Source: Rattus norvegicus (lineage: Eukaryota; Chordata; Mammalia; Rodentia; Muridae). Taken from it: a DNA stretch of 64,000 nucleotides. The position numbers were made by a program, and so were the translations under genes. Position 1 is the stretch's first letter; each line of letters opens with the position of its first letter. Under the pieces are notes generated by a model. It had not been told where the DNA came from. It made no database searches and saw only the letters and a list, made by a program, of their open reading frames with translations. The stretch is taken from the NCBI RefSeq assembly GCF_036323735.1, contig NC_086038.1:19419001-19483000 (forward strand), written 5' to 3'. Shown piece by piece: positions 34,089 through 45,781 of this stretch.

Positions 34089-34174
<86 letters not shown>
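34089..34174. repeat. (TG)21(AG)22 compound microsatellite
   Basis: A pure TG run (34089-34130) switches directly to a pure AG run (34131-34174). The first favours Z-DNA and the second, a mirror-repeat purine strand, favours triplex. Confidence 0.98.
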
Positions 34175-34178
<4 letters not shown>

Positions 34179-34189
34179 GGAGGCCAAAG

Positions 34190-34430
34190 GATGACTTTGG
34201 CTGTGGTTTCTCAGGGGTCATCCATCTTGTTTCTTTGAGACATGGTCTCTCTCTGACCTGGAGCTCACCAAGCTTGGCTGGCTGGCCAGAAGGTGAGCCC
34301 TAGGGATTTTCTTGTCTCTACGTCTTTAATGTTGGGTGACAAGCACATGGCAACACAGCTAGCTTTTCATGAGCATTCATTCTTTGCCCAAACACTTACC
34401 AACTGCACTCTGTCCTCAGCCCCACAAAGA
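34190..34430 (-). repeat. B4-like SINE, minus strand
   Basis: Phrases 'gagacatggtctctctctga', 'tggagctcaccaagcttggc', 'tggctggccagaaggtgagc' and 'aagcacatggcaacacagct' are typical of reversed B4-group SINEs. The tRNA-like end is weak. Confidence 0.6.
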
Positions 34431-34875
34431 CTACTCCCTTTATGAAATCCCTGTCTCAGCACTGAGGAGAGTCTGTTGGGGACTCTAGGTCAGTCACTGC
34501 TCATTAATAAACAGAGCATTGAACTGGAAAGATGAATCGGGGGTGCTCTGAGAGAGTTCCTACAGCTGTACAGCCCAGGGAAGATCTGTTCCCCAACCCC
34601 ATATGTTGGGTTCTCCTGGCTTCTGTGGAACCTCCACGGCCTGTCTATCAGAAAACTCACCTAACTCTCATCATCTGGCTTCTTCCTATTTCCCTTCCCG
34701 ACAGCAGCAGGGGCTGTAGAGAGGCTATCCACCTGGCAGCCATTTTATTCAAATCAAGAATCATTGATATCTTTACTGAGGCCAGATCCTCATCTTCACC
34801 CTCTCCTGAGTTTACTTGTCTGTCCGCACCTAAATCAGTGGAATTATCACTCTCTCCAGCTCAAAAAGGCTGTGG

Positions 34876-34912
34876 TTTTTTGTTTTTTGTTTTTGTTTTT
34901 GTTTTTTTTTTT

Positions 34913-34957
<45 letters not shown>

Positions 34958-35020
34958 GTTCTTTTTTTCGGAGCTGGGGACCGAACCCGGGGCCTTGCGC
35001 TTCCTAGGTAAGCGCTCTAC
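34876..35020 (-). repeat. ID SINE, 5' truncated, with very long T head
   Basis: About 95 bases of almost pure T (with G interruptions) precede the reversed ID core, which stops at 'aagcgctctac'. The final bases of the reversed core, the 5' end of the element including part of the A box, are missing and a second T run follows. 5' truncation by incomplete reverse transcription is the simplest reading. The B box is present. Confidence 0.93.
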
Positions 35021-35292
35021 TTGTTTTTTTTTTAACTCTTTATTCCAGGCTGGTACCTCCTCACTTCCCATGAGTCAAAACTGGAGATGGCTGCTCTGTA
35101 GATAAAGGCTTGGTTCCCTATTTAACATTCAAGGGTCCCCGGTTTTGCTTGGGATGGTTCTAACCCAGCAAAGTCTTTGCTCTCAGGAAGTTTATATGCC
35201 ACCTGGGGACACCCTCCGGATTCACATATCCAACCTTCATGTGGGTCACAGTCTCCTTAAGCATGGTGGGCACTATATAGCAATTCCAGGAT

Positions 35293-35316
35293 TTTTTTTC
35301 TTTTCTTTTCTTTTTT

Positions 35317-35352
<36 letters not shown>

Positions 35353-35445
35353 TTTTTTTTTTTTTTTTTTCCGGAGCTGGGGACAGAACCCAGGGCCTTC
35401 CGCTTGCTAGGCAAGTGCTCTACCACTGAGCTAAATCCCCAACCC
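35293..35445 (-). repeat. ID SINE, minus strand, with (TTTC)n tail
   Basis: Reversed ID core complete to ccccaacccc. The tail has become T-rich with about ten TTTC units. A perfect 12-bp TSD, caattccaggat, lies at 35281-35292 and 35446-35457. A clear case of an A tail seeding a microsatellite. Confidence 0.97.
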
Positions 35446-36707
35446 CAATTCCAGGATATTTAAAAGCATCATTGCAGACTGAAGACATGGGTCAGGATGC
35501 TTTAGAACATATGTTTAGTAACTGTAAGACTGTCCAAGTTTGTTAGAGAAAAAGAATGAGAATTTAAAAAAAATACAACCAAACAAAATAAAAGATACTT
35601 TTTGGGGGGGGGGGATGGATATTATCTTATTTCCCTCTGTTATAAATACAAACTGATTTTGACCTTTACATAGAAGTCAAGTTAAAAGCGTACGTATGAG
35701 GAAAAGTGCCCAGCTCGGAAAATCAGATCGCAAAGTACATTCGAGATTATCTTGTAAATGTATCTTATGGACCAAGATGCTTATGATAGAACTCCCACAA
35801 GGAACTGAAAGATCTCTTCCTGGTTCTTGGCCCTAAGGACTGGCAAGAGTAAGACAGCACGCTGTTCATTGACCAAACCAACGCAGCAGACCTTTCAGGC
35901 TCCCTTCCCTCCCTCCTACCCACCCCACCACCACTTTCCCTTCTCATCCCAAACAGAGATAATCACAGGGCTCACCTTCATTTTCTCACCTCCCATTGTC
36001 TGGCTTCAGTTTAACAGTTTAACATGGTCAAGGTGCTGAGACAGTGACCTTCACTGCAAATTCTCTCTGGGAGGGATCAAAAGGCCAAGTGACATCAGGG
36101 GTGGGGAGGGAAACAGGCTGTGGCTCGCTCCAAGAGGTCTCTGAGCACAAGTGCTTCCACTCTCCAGCCTGTGGGTTCCTGCCCACACGCAGCAATGCCA
36201 ACCAGCAGGGGCGGTGTCAACAGTGCTTTGTGGACACTTCTCCGCTTGTTTACACTAGGCACAAATAGGTCACTGATAGCAGAAACCGGCGGGGCTGGGC
36301 CGAGGTGCCCGGACTAAAGGATCACACTCTCTCTCCAGTTCAGACCCCGCACCGTGTTACTGTCCCGTGCCCACACGCCACCCATTTTCTCTCCTTTCCT
36401 CGTGGTCACCGACATATCACACGCTCATACTGTGCTTTCTTCCTGGGTACAGTTTAAAGACACATGTAAAATCGATCAGGTAAGAACACGAATAAAAGAA
36501 AAAGAACCCCAGGCAGAATGAATTACAGATAAAGTTTTTGGCATGTATTACTTTGCAATTACTTATTAGTATTTTGAAAATAATTTTCTACTGATCAATC
36601 CTTTCCTCTCTTGCTCAAGAGAAAAGATAAATAAATAAATAAATAAATAATAATCCCAAAGTGTCTACATATACAGAGTTATTTCTTTCTATTTATTTAT
36701 TTTTTTT

Positions 36708-36728
36708 ATTGTTTTAAATTAAAACAAT
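36708..36728. other. Perfect AT inverted repeat
   Basis: attgttttaa, one spacer base, then ttaaaacaat: a 10-bp-arm palindrome able to form a small cruciform. Confidence 0.9.
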
Positions 36729-37301
36729 TAATTAATTAACTTTATACTCCAGATTTTATTCCCCTCCTGGTCTACTCCCCGTATTTTTATTTTTATTTTT
36801 TAAAAACTGGATCTATCCGAGAATTTGTAATCCTCTTGGTACTGTGTCACAAGTACTGGGTGTGAGTCACCATACTTGACAAACCCCAGTGTACCCATCC
36901 TCTGTCTTTGAAGAAGTTGACTTCTCCCACTTCTCAGAATGGGAAAGAGCTCCTTCCGTTTTGTTCTTTTCTTCCTCCTCCGTCGGGTCTCCCTCCAGTG
37001 CAGGGCCACCGTGGGTCTGACTTCCTGAAGACTTTTGTCCCAGGGTTCTTGTTGACTCACTTTATAGTCTCTGTCTCTAACCATATCCATCCCGATCCAT
37101 CTGACTCTCGAGTGGGAAGATGACTCAGAAGTTTATATCTAACCCCTCCTCCTCCTTGGCAAACTCCACACCCATTACATGACCATAATACAATCAGTGT
37201 CTTAGTGTGATGTCTTGTGATATCATCATGTCCCCAAATCCTGTCATCTTGAACAAACTCCACACCCGTAATACAATCCTGTGTCTGCTCCAGGTGACCT
37301 G

Positions 37302-37309
37302 TGACGTCA
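37302..37309. promoter_or_regulatory. Palindromic CRE-like motif (TGACGTCA)
   Basis: An exact CREB/ATF palindrome in 'cctgtgacgtcatcaac', in a non-repeat segment about 470 bp from the duplicated gcgcatgc motif at 37773-37820. Function unproven. Confidence 0.3.
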
Positions 37310-37772
37310 TCAACATCCCCAGCCTCGAATTCAGAGCCTATCTCTGCCTTCTGAGACTTCCTCATTGGCTCCACGTGACTGCTGCGTGGTACATGGCCCA
37401 CGCACTACCTTCCCAACCGCCTTGAGTCTGTTTACTTAGTAACTCACATCACCTCGTCCCGCACCCCCTCCCCAAGCACAGTTATCCTTATCTCTCCATT
37501 GGAAATATTCAACTGCGTTATATAACTTTTGCTCCTTGTTAACTCATCCTCCAGGCTGTAGCCAGAAATACTGTTTTGGAATACAAAGGTAAGTAACGCA
37601 GTACAATTTTCCCACCAAGCAGAAGCAAGAACAAAAAGCCCCAACCTTCTCACTCGTCCTGTCATCATTGCAGATTACTGCATATCGCCAGAGAGGTTTC
37701 CACTGCAATGCCCTCCACCCCAAACCCCACTCCTCAGTCAGTACATCCTGAATCAGGCAGGTCCGCCCTTCC

Positions 37773-37820
37773 TCTCTTTTCCTCCATTGCGCATGCTCTC
37801 TTTTCCTCCATTGCGCATGC
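37773..37820. repeat. Perfect 24-bp tandem duplication with TTGCGCATGC
   Basis: 37773-37796 and 37797-37820 are identical. Each copy ends in attgcgcatgc, which resembles both an NRF1 half site (TGCGCATGC) and a C/EBP-type ATTGCGCAT. Confidence 0.95.
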
Positions 37821-37954
37821 TCTCTTCATCCGGAGGATTTTCTTATAAAGCTCCATGCACCAGGCCCTCCATCTACCCTCTAGGTATGGAGATGCTCGTG
37901 TTCCTGGACTTCTTATCCTTCCCACAGCACTTGTTTTCTTTTCCTATCTTTAGT

Positions 37955-38135
37955 CATGACAACATATTATATATCCCAGGCTGGCCTTGAACTTCTGACA
38001 CTCGTGCTTCCAAGTCCACAGTGCTGGGATTGCAGGCGTCCACTGCCACGTCTAGTTTACCGGGAACCGAACTGGGGTCTCCTGCATGCTGGGCAAGCAC
38101 TCTATCAACTGTGCTGCCTCTCCCTCTCTCACTGT
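37955..38135 (-). repeat. B4 SINE, minus strand
   Basis: The reversed B1-like half ('cccaggctggccttgaactt', 'cagtgctgggattgcaggcg') is followed by the reversed ID-like half ('gggaaccgaactggggtctc', 'tgggcaagcactctatcaac'), the diagnostic ID-B1 fusion. Confidence 0.85.
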
Positions 38136-38139
38136 CCCC

Positions 38140-39065
38140 GCCCCAGAAACACTTGAAATAATTTCAGCTTCATGTTAACTTGTGTCATTTTTTAAAAAAA
38201 AATTCTCCCCCACTAGTCTGCAGGCTAAGTGACAGCAGGGAACATTGGAGGTGATTCATTGCCTCCCAACAGTGTCTGTCAGGCCAACACACATGTTTTA
38301 CGGAGCCAAACACAGACAGGTTCGGTGAGAAAGATGCGCGCACAGTCTCAAGCTTAAGCTAGCCAAAAATGGCGGGACGCTGAGATCATGCAAAGCCACT
38401 AAGAACTTTGGGTGGGTCTAAGCAATCAAGGCAAGGGGGATGTCCTGTCATGTAGGCTCAGTAGCAGGTGGATAAGAGCGGTGGAGAGGGGTTTTTTAAA
38501 ACAGACTTTTCTCTACCACTCAGTTTTGTTCCGCGAGAAGAGCTGGTTCAGAGCGTCGTGCTCTCCAGCCCTAGACTGACAATATTTGTCCTCGCTTACT
38601 GTGGAGTCACAGGGCTCTGGGTTCGGTCCTCAACTCTGGGGGTGGGGTGGGGTGGAGGACACTGCAGGGTGGAAAGAGAGGACTCAGACCCGAGAGGTGC
38701 TGGGGCAATGAAGGAAGGGAGAGATTTCAAAACATGTAACCGTCTCTGGATTGTGAATACCCTTCTCGGGATGCCTTTTTATATATTCGCTTCCACCGTC
38801 CTTGCTTCCAAATGTAATAGGGTGACCTGCTTCCCACTTCCATATGGCGCCAGAATTCTAGCAACTGACTAGGGATCTCAATAACCAGGCGAAACTGTAA
38901 TGTTGCACGAGTTACTTTTGCTTAGTTCCAGCTGAAATGCATACCTTCTGTGCCCCCAATTAAGGAAACACACATTGGGCAAAGGAGATCAAATTCGGGT
39001 CATGATGCACTTTTGGGGTTATGGGGGCTTTAAAACCACACCGAAACAAGGAATACAGTCTAATC
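38140..39065. other. Unique sequence, no gene seen
   Basis: No named repeat. A G-rich word (gggggtggggtggggtgg, 38638-38655) is a weak quadruplex candidate. Confidence 0.4.
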
Positions 39066-39071
39066 TGGTAC

Positions 39072-39411
39072 ACTGGTTTGAATATACTTGGCCCATGACA
39101 ATGGGCACTGTGAGGAGTTGTGGCCTTGTTGGAATAGGTGTGGCCTTGTTGGAGGAAGTGTGTCACTGTGTAGGTTGGATTTGAGGGTCCTGGTGCTCAA
39201 GTTTGGCTCAGTGCAAAACAGATACTCTCTCCTGGTTGCCTTTGGTTTCTTCTCCAGCTCCTTGTCTGCCTGCACGCTGCCATGCTCCCACCTTGATGAT
39301 AATGGACTGGACCTCTGAACCTGTAAGCCAGCCGCAATGAAATGTTTTCTTTCATAAGAGTTGCCTTGGTCATGATGTCTCTTCAGAGCAATGGAAACCC
39401 TAACTTAAGAC
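39072..39411 (+). mobile_element. MaLR-like solo LTR, type 1, with 20-bp duplication
   Basis: Starts ctggtttgaatatacttggc and ends ccctaacttaagaca. The segment tggccttgttggaataggtg (39121-39140) is followed by a near copy, tggccttgttggaggaagtg (39141-39160). Other family hallmarks are intact. Confidence 0.75.
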
Positions 39412-40785
39412 ATCTGGATTTAGGACAAAGGGGCCAGTGAGAAACACATTACACTCAAGAAAGAATCAAACCTGTTGGTGTGATCCATTCAGCGCCCCAC
39501 CCTCAAAGTCACCAACTCCTATCAGGGGGAAGGTAGTGACTATTTGCACTCTTAAGAGAAGCTTGAGGAGGCTCTGATGAGGTCCCGAGACTCTCATGAG
39601 AGTCAGCTTCCTAGCAGCAGAAGCTCTCAAAGCCTTTCCGTCAGAGTTTGCCTGCATACAAGACAACGTAGAACTGTGGCTTTGTGTGTGCAGGTGCTTG
39701 CAAGGAGGCCTAGCGTCCTGAGTTGGATCCCCAAGTCCCACAAGGTGGTGAGACACCACCACAACCAGTGAGACCTCAGACACACGTGTGTTGCAACTTG
39801 TGTGTGCCCTCTCTTGTGTATACATAAATACACACACACATACACACAGACACACCTATGTGCACATGTGTGCACATACACATCAAACAAAAATCCTAAA
39901 AGATAAGGCTGTTGGGGAACACCCTGGTCTCTGACTATACTAGTAAGACTTTCCAAATATCTACTGCTGATAAAATTACAATAAGTCAGGAACTATAAAT
40001 CCTGGTCATTTGCATTTATATCTTGTTTTAGGCCCAGGAGCAGAAGCTATGTTCAAATAAGTTGGAAATATCTTTTAGCCTGCTTTTTAGCCTGGCAAAC
40101 AAGCCTCTTTCTTTAAGTACTTTCTATTAAATTACACATACATGTATTCATGCAGACGCATATATAAAATATGACCCTCTGCATAAGGCATAGCCGACTT
40201 CTTTTTCCTCCTCTACGTTGGCGGCTGAAAACCTGAGAAGAAAATTTGGTGCCATTTTCCAGCAAAGGTGTTGAATTTCTTGTCATAAATTTTGAATATG
40301 AATCTCTCCCCTGGCCCCATCTTGTGTTCTTAGCCCTGATTTTTTTTTCCCTTAGACTCATTTTTTTCTACCTATTTGGAATATATTTTATATTACACTG
40401 CAGCATGTGTTTTTATTACTCTTTCTCTGTAAGCCTTAAATCGTTTCCTGAATATAAATAAAATATATAACATTTACAGATAGCTCCTTTCTCCCTATGG
40501 AGAGTTGCGAAAATTTCCAAAGGCAACGAATAATTGGTTACCATCAGCTCATCAACATTAAAATACTGGTACTTAATAGTAATTAATTTTTGTGATATTT
40601 CATTCTTAAGTACAATTAGATGTTCTTAATATCCAATTGTTAACTGAAGCTCTGTGGAGCCTTTAAGATTTTTATGATAAAAATTGTGTCCTTTAACTTT
40701 CAAAACAAAAATCTTTCAAAAATTTTAACATAATTCTGACCCTCCAAATTTAAAAATTGCTCTGCAGTACATTAGCCCCATAAGA
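39412..40785. other. Unique AT-rich sequence
   Basis: A short CA-rich stretch lies at about 39828-39875. Otherwise no repeat or exon recognised. 40440-40760 is strongly AT-rich. Confidence 0.4.
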
Positions 40786-40789
40786 CCTT

Positions 40790-40879
40790 TTTTTTTTTTT
40801 CCCCCAGAGCTGAGGACCGAACCCAGGGCCTTCCGCTTGCTAGGCAAGCACTCTACCACTGAGCTAAATCCTCAACTCC
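40790..40879 (-). repeat. ID SINE, minus strand
   Basis: T run then the reversed core (agagctgaggaccgaaccca ... gagctaaatcctcaactcc), somewhat diverged. A perfect 14-bp TSD, ccccataagacctt, lies at 40776-40789 and 40880-40893. Confidence 0.96.
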
Positions 40880-41319
40880 CCCCATAAGACCTTCTGATCT
40901 TGGCTTTCCACATTCAATTAACTGACACTATGTTTGCCGGGCAGGTGTTAGGTATCTGATACGGTAAGAGATGCGGGGGAGACACAGAGACTGTGACGGG
41001 CATGAATTCTGGCTTCAGGGAACTTCTGGTCTAGTAGGAAGGAGGGTAGAAATCAATCATTGGTCAACTTAGAATAACGAAACAAAATGGCAGACTAGAT
41101 CTGACAATTATGTGCTGAGGTCTCTAGAGTCTTGTGCATCGTAGGCTAACCGCAGTAACAACAACAAACAAAAACAGAAAAACAAATGACAAAACGAATG
41201 ACAATTAGTCAGTAAAGAGTTCTCTGAGGAGGTGGGATTCTAATAAGTTTATTCATAATCTAGGGAAAAATATTCTGTGAGATGAAGAAGATAATTCAAA
41301 GACCTTGAGGAAGAACAGG

Positions 41320-41879
41320 CCTGCTATAACATGAAGCTTCTCAATCTCCTCACAGATGCCAGCAGGGATGACTATGGCCTCTAGGCTTAGGATTGTTTTT
41401 AAAACCTACTTTGACCCCCCTTTCTAGCCTACTGTCCAAAGGTAGGGGAGAAAGGATAGTAAGTAGGACAAGGGGAGGCAGAGCTGTTTAGAAGTAGTTC
41501 TTCGGGGGCAATTCTAATCTCTTTTGTCAGAATACCAGCAGTCCAGTTCAGTAGTGTCAGGATACCAAACATAAATCAGCAGCAGTGGCACGATCCAGCA
41601 GAAACTGCCAGGCCTCCTTGGAATTGGCAGGAGTCAGCAGGACTGACCAGCACCAAATGGGATGCCAGGAGAAGTTCTTTGCTCTGCCTCTCTCAATGAA
41701 GTGAAGACTTGAGACCAATGAAGTGTTGCAAGGCTAGCTATGTAAGTGCCCCATCGCTGTCCGTCGGGTCTTGCTTATACTTTCTCAAATATCACGTACC
41801 CTCTCATGGATCTTGCTTCAGCAAAAACTTTATGTGAGTCTGGATCACGCGACACAACCAGAAAGTTCTACTTCAATAC
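41320..41879. mobile_element. Possible LTR-like repeat abutting L1
   Basis: The phrases 'ctctttgctctgcctctctc' region, 'atcagcagcagtggcacg' and 'tagttcttcgggggcaattc' resemble a rodent ERVK-type LTR, but I cannot fix its ends, strand or family. Included with low confidence because the L1 text starts immediately after it. Confidence 0.3.
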
Positions 41880-42065
41880 CCTATAAAACTATCACTCACA
41901 ATAGACAGAGAAGGAAAAATATTCCATGATAAAACCAAATTTAATCAGTATCTAGCTATACATCTAGTTCTACCGAAGATGAGAGAAGGAAAACTTCAAC
42001 CTGAAGAGGTTAACCACGCAGATAAACGTAAGGAGCAAATAATCTCGGACTGGACTAGCAAATCA
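41880..42065 (+). pseudogene. L1 ORF1 C-terminal remnant
   Basis: The translation contains EGKIFHDKTKFNQYLAIH, matching the conserved end of the L1 ORF1 RNA-binding protein (the FHDKxKFxQYL motif). The frame is broken shortly afterwards. It is the 5'-most recognisable part of the large L1 that continues to 46975. Confidence 0.75.
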
Positions 42066-42764
42066 AAAGAGAGGGAAAAGACCCACCCCCCTGTGGAGCT
42101 CTGGTGCCTGGGGCTTTTCCATGGGGATCTCTGACCTGGGGGAGGAAAGAACTCAGGCAGGGAGGGGGAATAGCTTTTGCCGCCTCCGCTGCTTTTCCTT
42201 CTCCTTTTTGCCACTGCCGCCTTGGTTGCTCAGGCCAAGCTGAGCCAGCGGGAGGCTGACTAGTCAGCTAGGGGTGCAGGAGAGCTTCTGGTGGCGATTT
42301 CAGCAGAGCGGATCTCTTCCTCAAGCTTCAGTGTTACAGCTCTTAGGACAGAAGCTCTCAGACGATGGAACACCTTTAATCCTTCTGAACACGATTCTTA
42401 AATACAGTTTTTGGATGGGTCAGTGTCTGACAGCAGGTATTTCCTATTGGTTTGGCCTGAGAGCTTGGGAAGATCTCATCTACATATTTGGGGGCGTGGT
42501 CCTGTCTCTAGGACTGATCTGTCTTGAGCCTATGTAACCTGTGGTCACATCCTCACCTGTGGAGGAGGGGCTTGGGGCATTGCCCTACATGATTAGTCTG
42601 TCTCAGACCTCTGTACAGGGCTCTGTGAGGGACTTCAGCTAGTGAGGCCTCGATCTCCTGGGAGATTGGGAATGTGCTCGCCGTCCCTTTTAGGGTCTCC
42701 GGGGATTTGACCTATCTCGACCGGGAATCAGGGTACCTTTCACAGCCAGCCGCCCCACAGTACA
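42066..42764 (+). mobile_element. LTR-like GC-rich block replacing the L1 ORF1/ORF2 junction
   Basis: About 700 bp unrelated to L1 sits where the intergenic spacer and start of ORF2 should be. It includes 'ttcctattggtttggcctga', 'gtgagggacttcagctagtg' and 'ctcctgggagattgggaatg', words of a rat ERVK-like LTR, with possible tgtggagctc ... cagtaca termini (42092-42764). No TSD matches, and the EN N-terminal coding part is absent, so a deletion accompanied or followed the insertion. Confidence 0.45.
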
Positions 42765-44248
42765 GCTTATTATCAAGAGCAGATACCACCATCAGGGTAA
42801 AAGGATGGGATAAGATATCCCAAGCGAGTCAACCCAATAAAGAAGCAGATACAGCCATTTTAATATTTGGCAAAATAGAAATTAAACTAAACTACTTCCA
42901 AGAGATAGAGAAGGTCACTACATATTCATTAAGAAAAAAAAATCTACCAAGAGGATATTGCAACTCTAAACAGATATGCACCAAACACAAGGATGCCCAA
43001 ATTAATAAAAGAAACAGTGCTACAACTAAAAATTACATATTGACTTCCACTCAAGTGATAGCGGGAGACTTGAACACCCAGCTCTCACCTACAGACAGGC
43101 CATCCAGACAAAAGCTAAACAGAGGAATGCTGAAATCAAATAATGCTATAGATTAAATAGACCTAATATACATTTAGAGAACATTTTACCCAAACACAAA
43201 GGGATTTACTTTCTTCTTAGCACTTCATGAAACTTTCTCTAAAATTGACCACATACTTGGACACAAAGCAATTTTCAACAGATACAAGAAAGTGGAAATA
43301 ATTCCCCCATTCTGTATGGCCACCCTTCTTTTACGCTGTATATTGACAACAGCAGAAACAATAGAAAGTTTATAAATGAAAAATGGGTCAAGACAGATAT
43401 AGTAAGAAAGAACTTCAAAGTTTTTCAGAATTGAATGAAAAACGAAAGACAGCATACCTAAACTTATGGGACACAAGGAGCTTCTAAGAGGCAAATTCAT
43501 AGTACTAAGTGCTGATATAAAAAAATTAGAGAGATCTCATATTAGTAGTTTAATGGCACACCTAAAAGCTCTAGAACAAAAAGAAGAAATTATACCCAAA
43601 AGGAGTAGATAGAAAGAAATAACCAGACTTAGAGCTAAAATGAATAAAAATAGAAACAAACCAACAAATAAGAATACAGAGAATCAACGAAACAGAGTTA
43701 CTTCTTTGAGAAAAATCATAAGGTTGATAAACCCTTAGCCAAAGTCACAAAAATACACAAGGAAGATTCAAATTAATAAAAGGAGAGACAAAAAAGGGTA
43801 CATCACAACAGACACTAAGAAAATCCAGAAAATCATAAGGAGATGCTTTAAAAATCTGTACTCAAACTAGTTAGAAAACCTAAAAGAAATGGACACATTT
43901 CTTAATCTATTCCCAATCAAAGTCAAGTCAAGATCATATAAGCAAGTTAAACAGCGCCATACCCTCTAGTGAAATAAAAGTAGTAATTAAATGCCCAGGG
44001 TCAAAGGGATTTGGCACAGAATTCTACCAGACCTTCAAAAAAGTACTATGCCAACATCCCTCAAATTATTCCATAAAATAGAAACAGAAAGAACATTACC
44101 TAATTCTTTATATGAGGCTACAATTATCCTGACGCTTAAACCACATAGAGAGCCAATTACAGACCAACTTTCCACAGATACATAACTTTTCAGTAAAATT
44201 GCTGCAAACTGAATCCAAGAACACATAAAAAAAATTACCCACAATGAC

Positions 44249-44659
44249 TGTACTGGCTGGTTTTGTGTGTCAACTTGATACAGCTGGAGTTGTCACAGAG
44301 AAAGGAGCCTCTCTTGAGGAAATGCCTCCGTGAGATCCAGCTGGAAGACATTTTCTCAATTAGTGATCAAGGGTGGGAGGGCCCAGTCCATTGTGGGTGG
44401 TGCCATCCCTGGGCTGGTGGTCTTGGGTTCTACAAGAAAGCAAGCTGAGCAAGCCAGGGGAAGTAATCCAGTAAGCAGCACCCTCCATGGCCTCTGCATC
44501 AGCTTCTGTCTCCAAGTTCCTGCCCTGTGTGAGTTCCTGTCCTGACTTTCTATGGTAATGAACAGCAATGTGGAAGTGTAAGCTGAATAAACCCTTTCTT
44601 CCCCAATTTGCTTTATGGTCATGACGTTTTGTGCAGGACTATAAGCCCTGACTACGACA
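44249..44659 (+). mobile_element. Solo LTR, type 2, inside L1
   Basis: 411 bp starting tgtactggctggttttgtgt and ending gactacgaca. TSDs are atgac (44244-44248) and atgat (44660-44664), and the L1 reading resumes across the site. It carries a polyadenylation signal (gctgaataaacc). Confidence 0.88.
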
Positions 44660-45370
44660 ATGATCAAGTAGGCTTCATCCTAGAGATGCATGGATAGTTC
44701 AACATTCATAAATTGTAACCATAAAGTGTAATCCACCACAAAACAGACAGAAAAACAAAAACATACAAACGCATGACCATCTCATTAGATATAGAAAAAG
44801 CCTTTAACAAAATCTAGCATCTTTTCACATTTAAAATCCTGGAGAAACTGGGGATAGAAGGGTTATACCCTTATATAAGGGGATATACCTGAACGTGATA
44901 AAGGTGATTTATAGCGAGCCCACATCCAACATCAACCTAAATGGAGAGACACTCAAAGCAGTTCCACTAAAGTCAGGAATATAACAATGTTGTTCACTTA
45001 TACTTATATATTATGTTGTTCAACATAATACTTGAAGCCTTAGCTAGAATAAGACTACCTAAAGAGACCAAGGGAATACAAGCCGGAAAGGATTTTGTCC
45101 ATAAAAGATGCTTAAGAATTCCACCAGAAACTTCTACAGCTGATAAACACTTTCAGCAAAGTAGAAAGACACAAAATTACCACACAGAAGTCAGTAGTCC
45201 TCTGATGTACAGTTGACAAACAATCTGAAATCAAGAAAAAACAATACCTATCACAACCTCAAAAGTGTATCTTGGGGTAACTCTAACTGAGAAAATGAAA
45301 GACTTTTATAATAAAAAAAATTTTAAGACGTTGAAGAAAGAAGTGGAAGACAATATCAAAAGTTGAGAAG

Positions 45371-45478
45371 GGGGTTGGGGATTTAGCTCAGTGGTAGAGC
45401 GCTTGCCTAGGAAGCGCAAGGCCCTGGGTTCGGTCCCCAGCTCCGGAAAAAAGAACCAAAAAAAAAAAAAAAAAAAAG
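45371..45478 (+). repeat. ID SINE, plus strand, inside L1
   Basis: Consensus ID core with both Pol III boxes and a long A tail. A perfect 12-bp TSD, aaagttgagaag, lies at 45359-45370 and 45479-45490. Confidence 0.97.
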
Positions 45479-45781
45479 AAAGTTGAGAAGGTCTTCTATG
45501 CTCATGGACCAGGAAGGTTAATATAGTGAAAACGGACACCCAGGAAAATGCAATCTAGAGACTCAACACAATTGCCATCAAAATTCCAACACGATTCTTC
45601 ACAGAAATCGAAAGGACGATTTTAAGCTTCTTAAACAAACAAATGAACAAACAGCAACACGGACACATATACATAAATGGGAGAGCTAAATCATTCCCGA
45701 ATAATAATAATAAAAACTTCTGAACATGTTCTTATCTCCAGTCTCAAGTTACACTACACTTATAGAAATAAAGACATCATG

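Larger units (their letters stand above)
35460..37950. other. Unique sequence, partly GC-richer
   Basis: No interspersed repeat I can name. 36080-36420 is relatively CpG-rich with a near-CTCF word (ccagcaggggcgg, about 36202-36214, one G short of consensus). An AAAT microsatellite lies at about 36629-36652. A direct repeat of 'caaactccacaccc' occurs near 37160 and 37256. No exon could be supported. Confidence 0.4.

Noticed and set aside
34532..35011. 159-codon frame ending in poly-Phe
   Set aside because: Its C-terminal part is the T head of an ID element. The upstream part has no recognised similarity.
36202..36216. CTCF site (ccagcaggggcggtg)
   Set aside because: One G short of the core consensus and no supporting context. 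Kept only as a note.
36080..36420. CpG island or promoter
   Set aside because: CpG content is only locally raised. No TATA/Inr arrangement or exon follows.
42674..43156. 160-codon frame as a possible host gene
   Set aside because: It matches the L1 ORF2 endonuclease region in a decayed L1.
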